From Humitalea sp038323655 (lineage in GTDB: Bacteria; Pseudomonadota; Alphaproteobacteria; Acetobacterales; Acetobacteraceae): a stretch of 21,755 bases of DNA. This document shows positions 21,621-21,755 of the stretch, one piece after another. The notes under the pieces were generated by a model that searched no databases, was not told the DNA's origin, and saw only the letters and a list, made by a program, of their open reading frames with translations. The stretch is taken from assembly GCA_038323655.1 (NCBI GenBank), contig JBBQHE010000052.1, forward strand, positions 1 through 21,755, read 5' to 3'. Made by a program: the position numbers and the translations under genes. Each line of letters begins with the position of its first letter. Position 1 is the stretch's first letter.

Positions 21621-21755
21621 GCACAGCATTGCCCTTGTGCCGTAGGCACAGCATTGCCCTTGTGCCGTAGGCACAGCATTGCCCTTGTGCCGTAGGCACA
21701 GCATTGCCCTTGTGCCGTAGGCACAGCATTGCCCGTGTGCCGTAGTCACAGCATG
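21606..21755. repeat. Six 25-bp tandem repeats spanning the fliP stop codon
   Basis: Six copies start at 21606, 21631, 21656, 21681, 21706 and 21731. The first five are identical over 25 bases; the last, at the window edge, differs by three bases and looks like a worn terminal unit. Each of the first five contains the perfect hairpin TGTGCC-GTA-GGCACA, whose loop and stem hold the TAG that ends fliP. The first copy is the end of the gene itself. The array probably extends or ends just past the window. Confidence 0.95.

Noticed and set aside
20519..21749. Long minus-strand frames across fliP and the repeat
   Set aside because: Their N-termini are repeated translations of the 25-bp units and the rest is antisense to fliO and fliP. 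The repeats keep several frames open by chance.
21606..21755. CRISPR-like array
   Set aside because: The repeats are directly adjacent, with no unique spacers and no cas genes. They are simple tandem copies that include the end of fliP.

Overview
The window is a GC-rich chromosomal stretch of an alphaproteobacterium. The flagellar set flgB-flgC-fliE-fliQ-fliR-flhB, the OxyR/KatG pair, a Zur-box-like zinc-uptake locus and the general protein character suggest Rhodospirillales, most likely an Acetobacteraceae relative such as the Roseomonas group. That placement is inference from gene content; no 16S gene is present. There is no phage, transposase or CRISPR array. No gene-free stretch exceeds about 240 bases.

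Left part (1-5488). On the minus strand run purB, a small secreted Pro/Tyr/Arg-rich protein, tRNA-Leu(UAG) and tig. Divergent from purB are two TerC/YjbE-type membrane proteins in tandem, followed by a lipoprotein whose TTG start overlaps the second terC stop.

Middle (5489-11064). oxyR and katG diverge around a good OxyR half-site pair (ATAG-N7-CTAT), giving a self-contained peroxide-response module. Convergent to katG is a minus-strand operon, greB, then an isocitrate lyase/PEP mutase-family enzyme, then an alpha/beta hydrolase, each joined by a 4-base ATGA overlap.

Middle right (11065-16885). The minus strand carries a zinc-type ABC cassette: a 35-codon single-membrane-span small ORF, an ATPase and a permease. 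A Zur-like palindrome touches the small ORF's start. Then come a cyclopropane-fatty-acid synthase-type enzyme and a secreted lytic transglycosylase. Divergent from the ABC cassette is a DUF445 membrane protein, then a small three-helix membrane protein.

Right part (16859-21755). A flagellar export/basal-body block is split into two divergent units: flgB-flgC-fliE-fliQ-fliR-flhB on the minus strand, and an unknown 96-residue protein followed by fliO-fliP on the plus strand.

The least-explained structure is a set of four short tandem-repeat arrays, each lying just past, or including, the stop codon of a gene: tig (13-bp units), the lytic transglycosylase (14-bp), the ABC permease (26-bp) and fliP (25-bp, six units, each an almost perfect hairpin). 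Every unit carries a stop codon on the strand of the gene before it, and no unit length is a multiple of three. The other candidates for something undescribed are the Zur-box-linked, possibly leaderless small ORF ahead of the zinc transporter and the 20-bp dyad between purB and the first terC.
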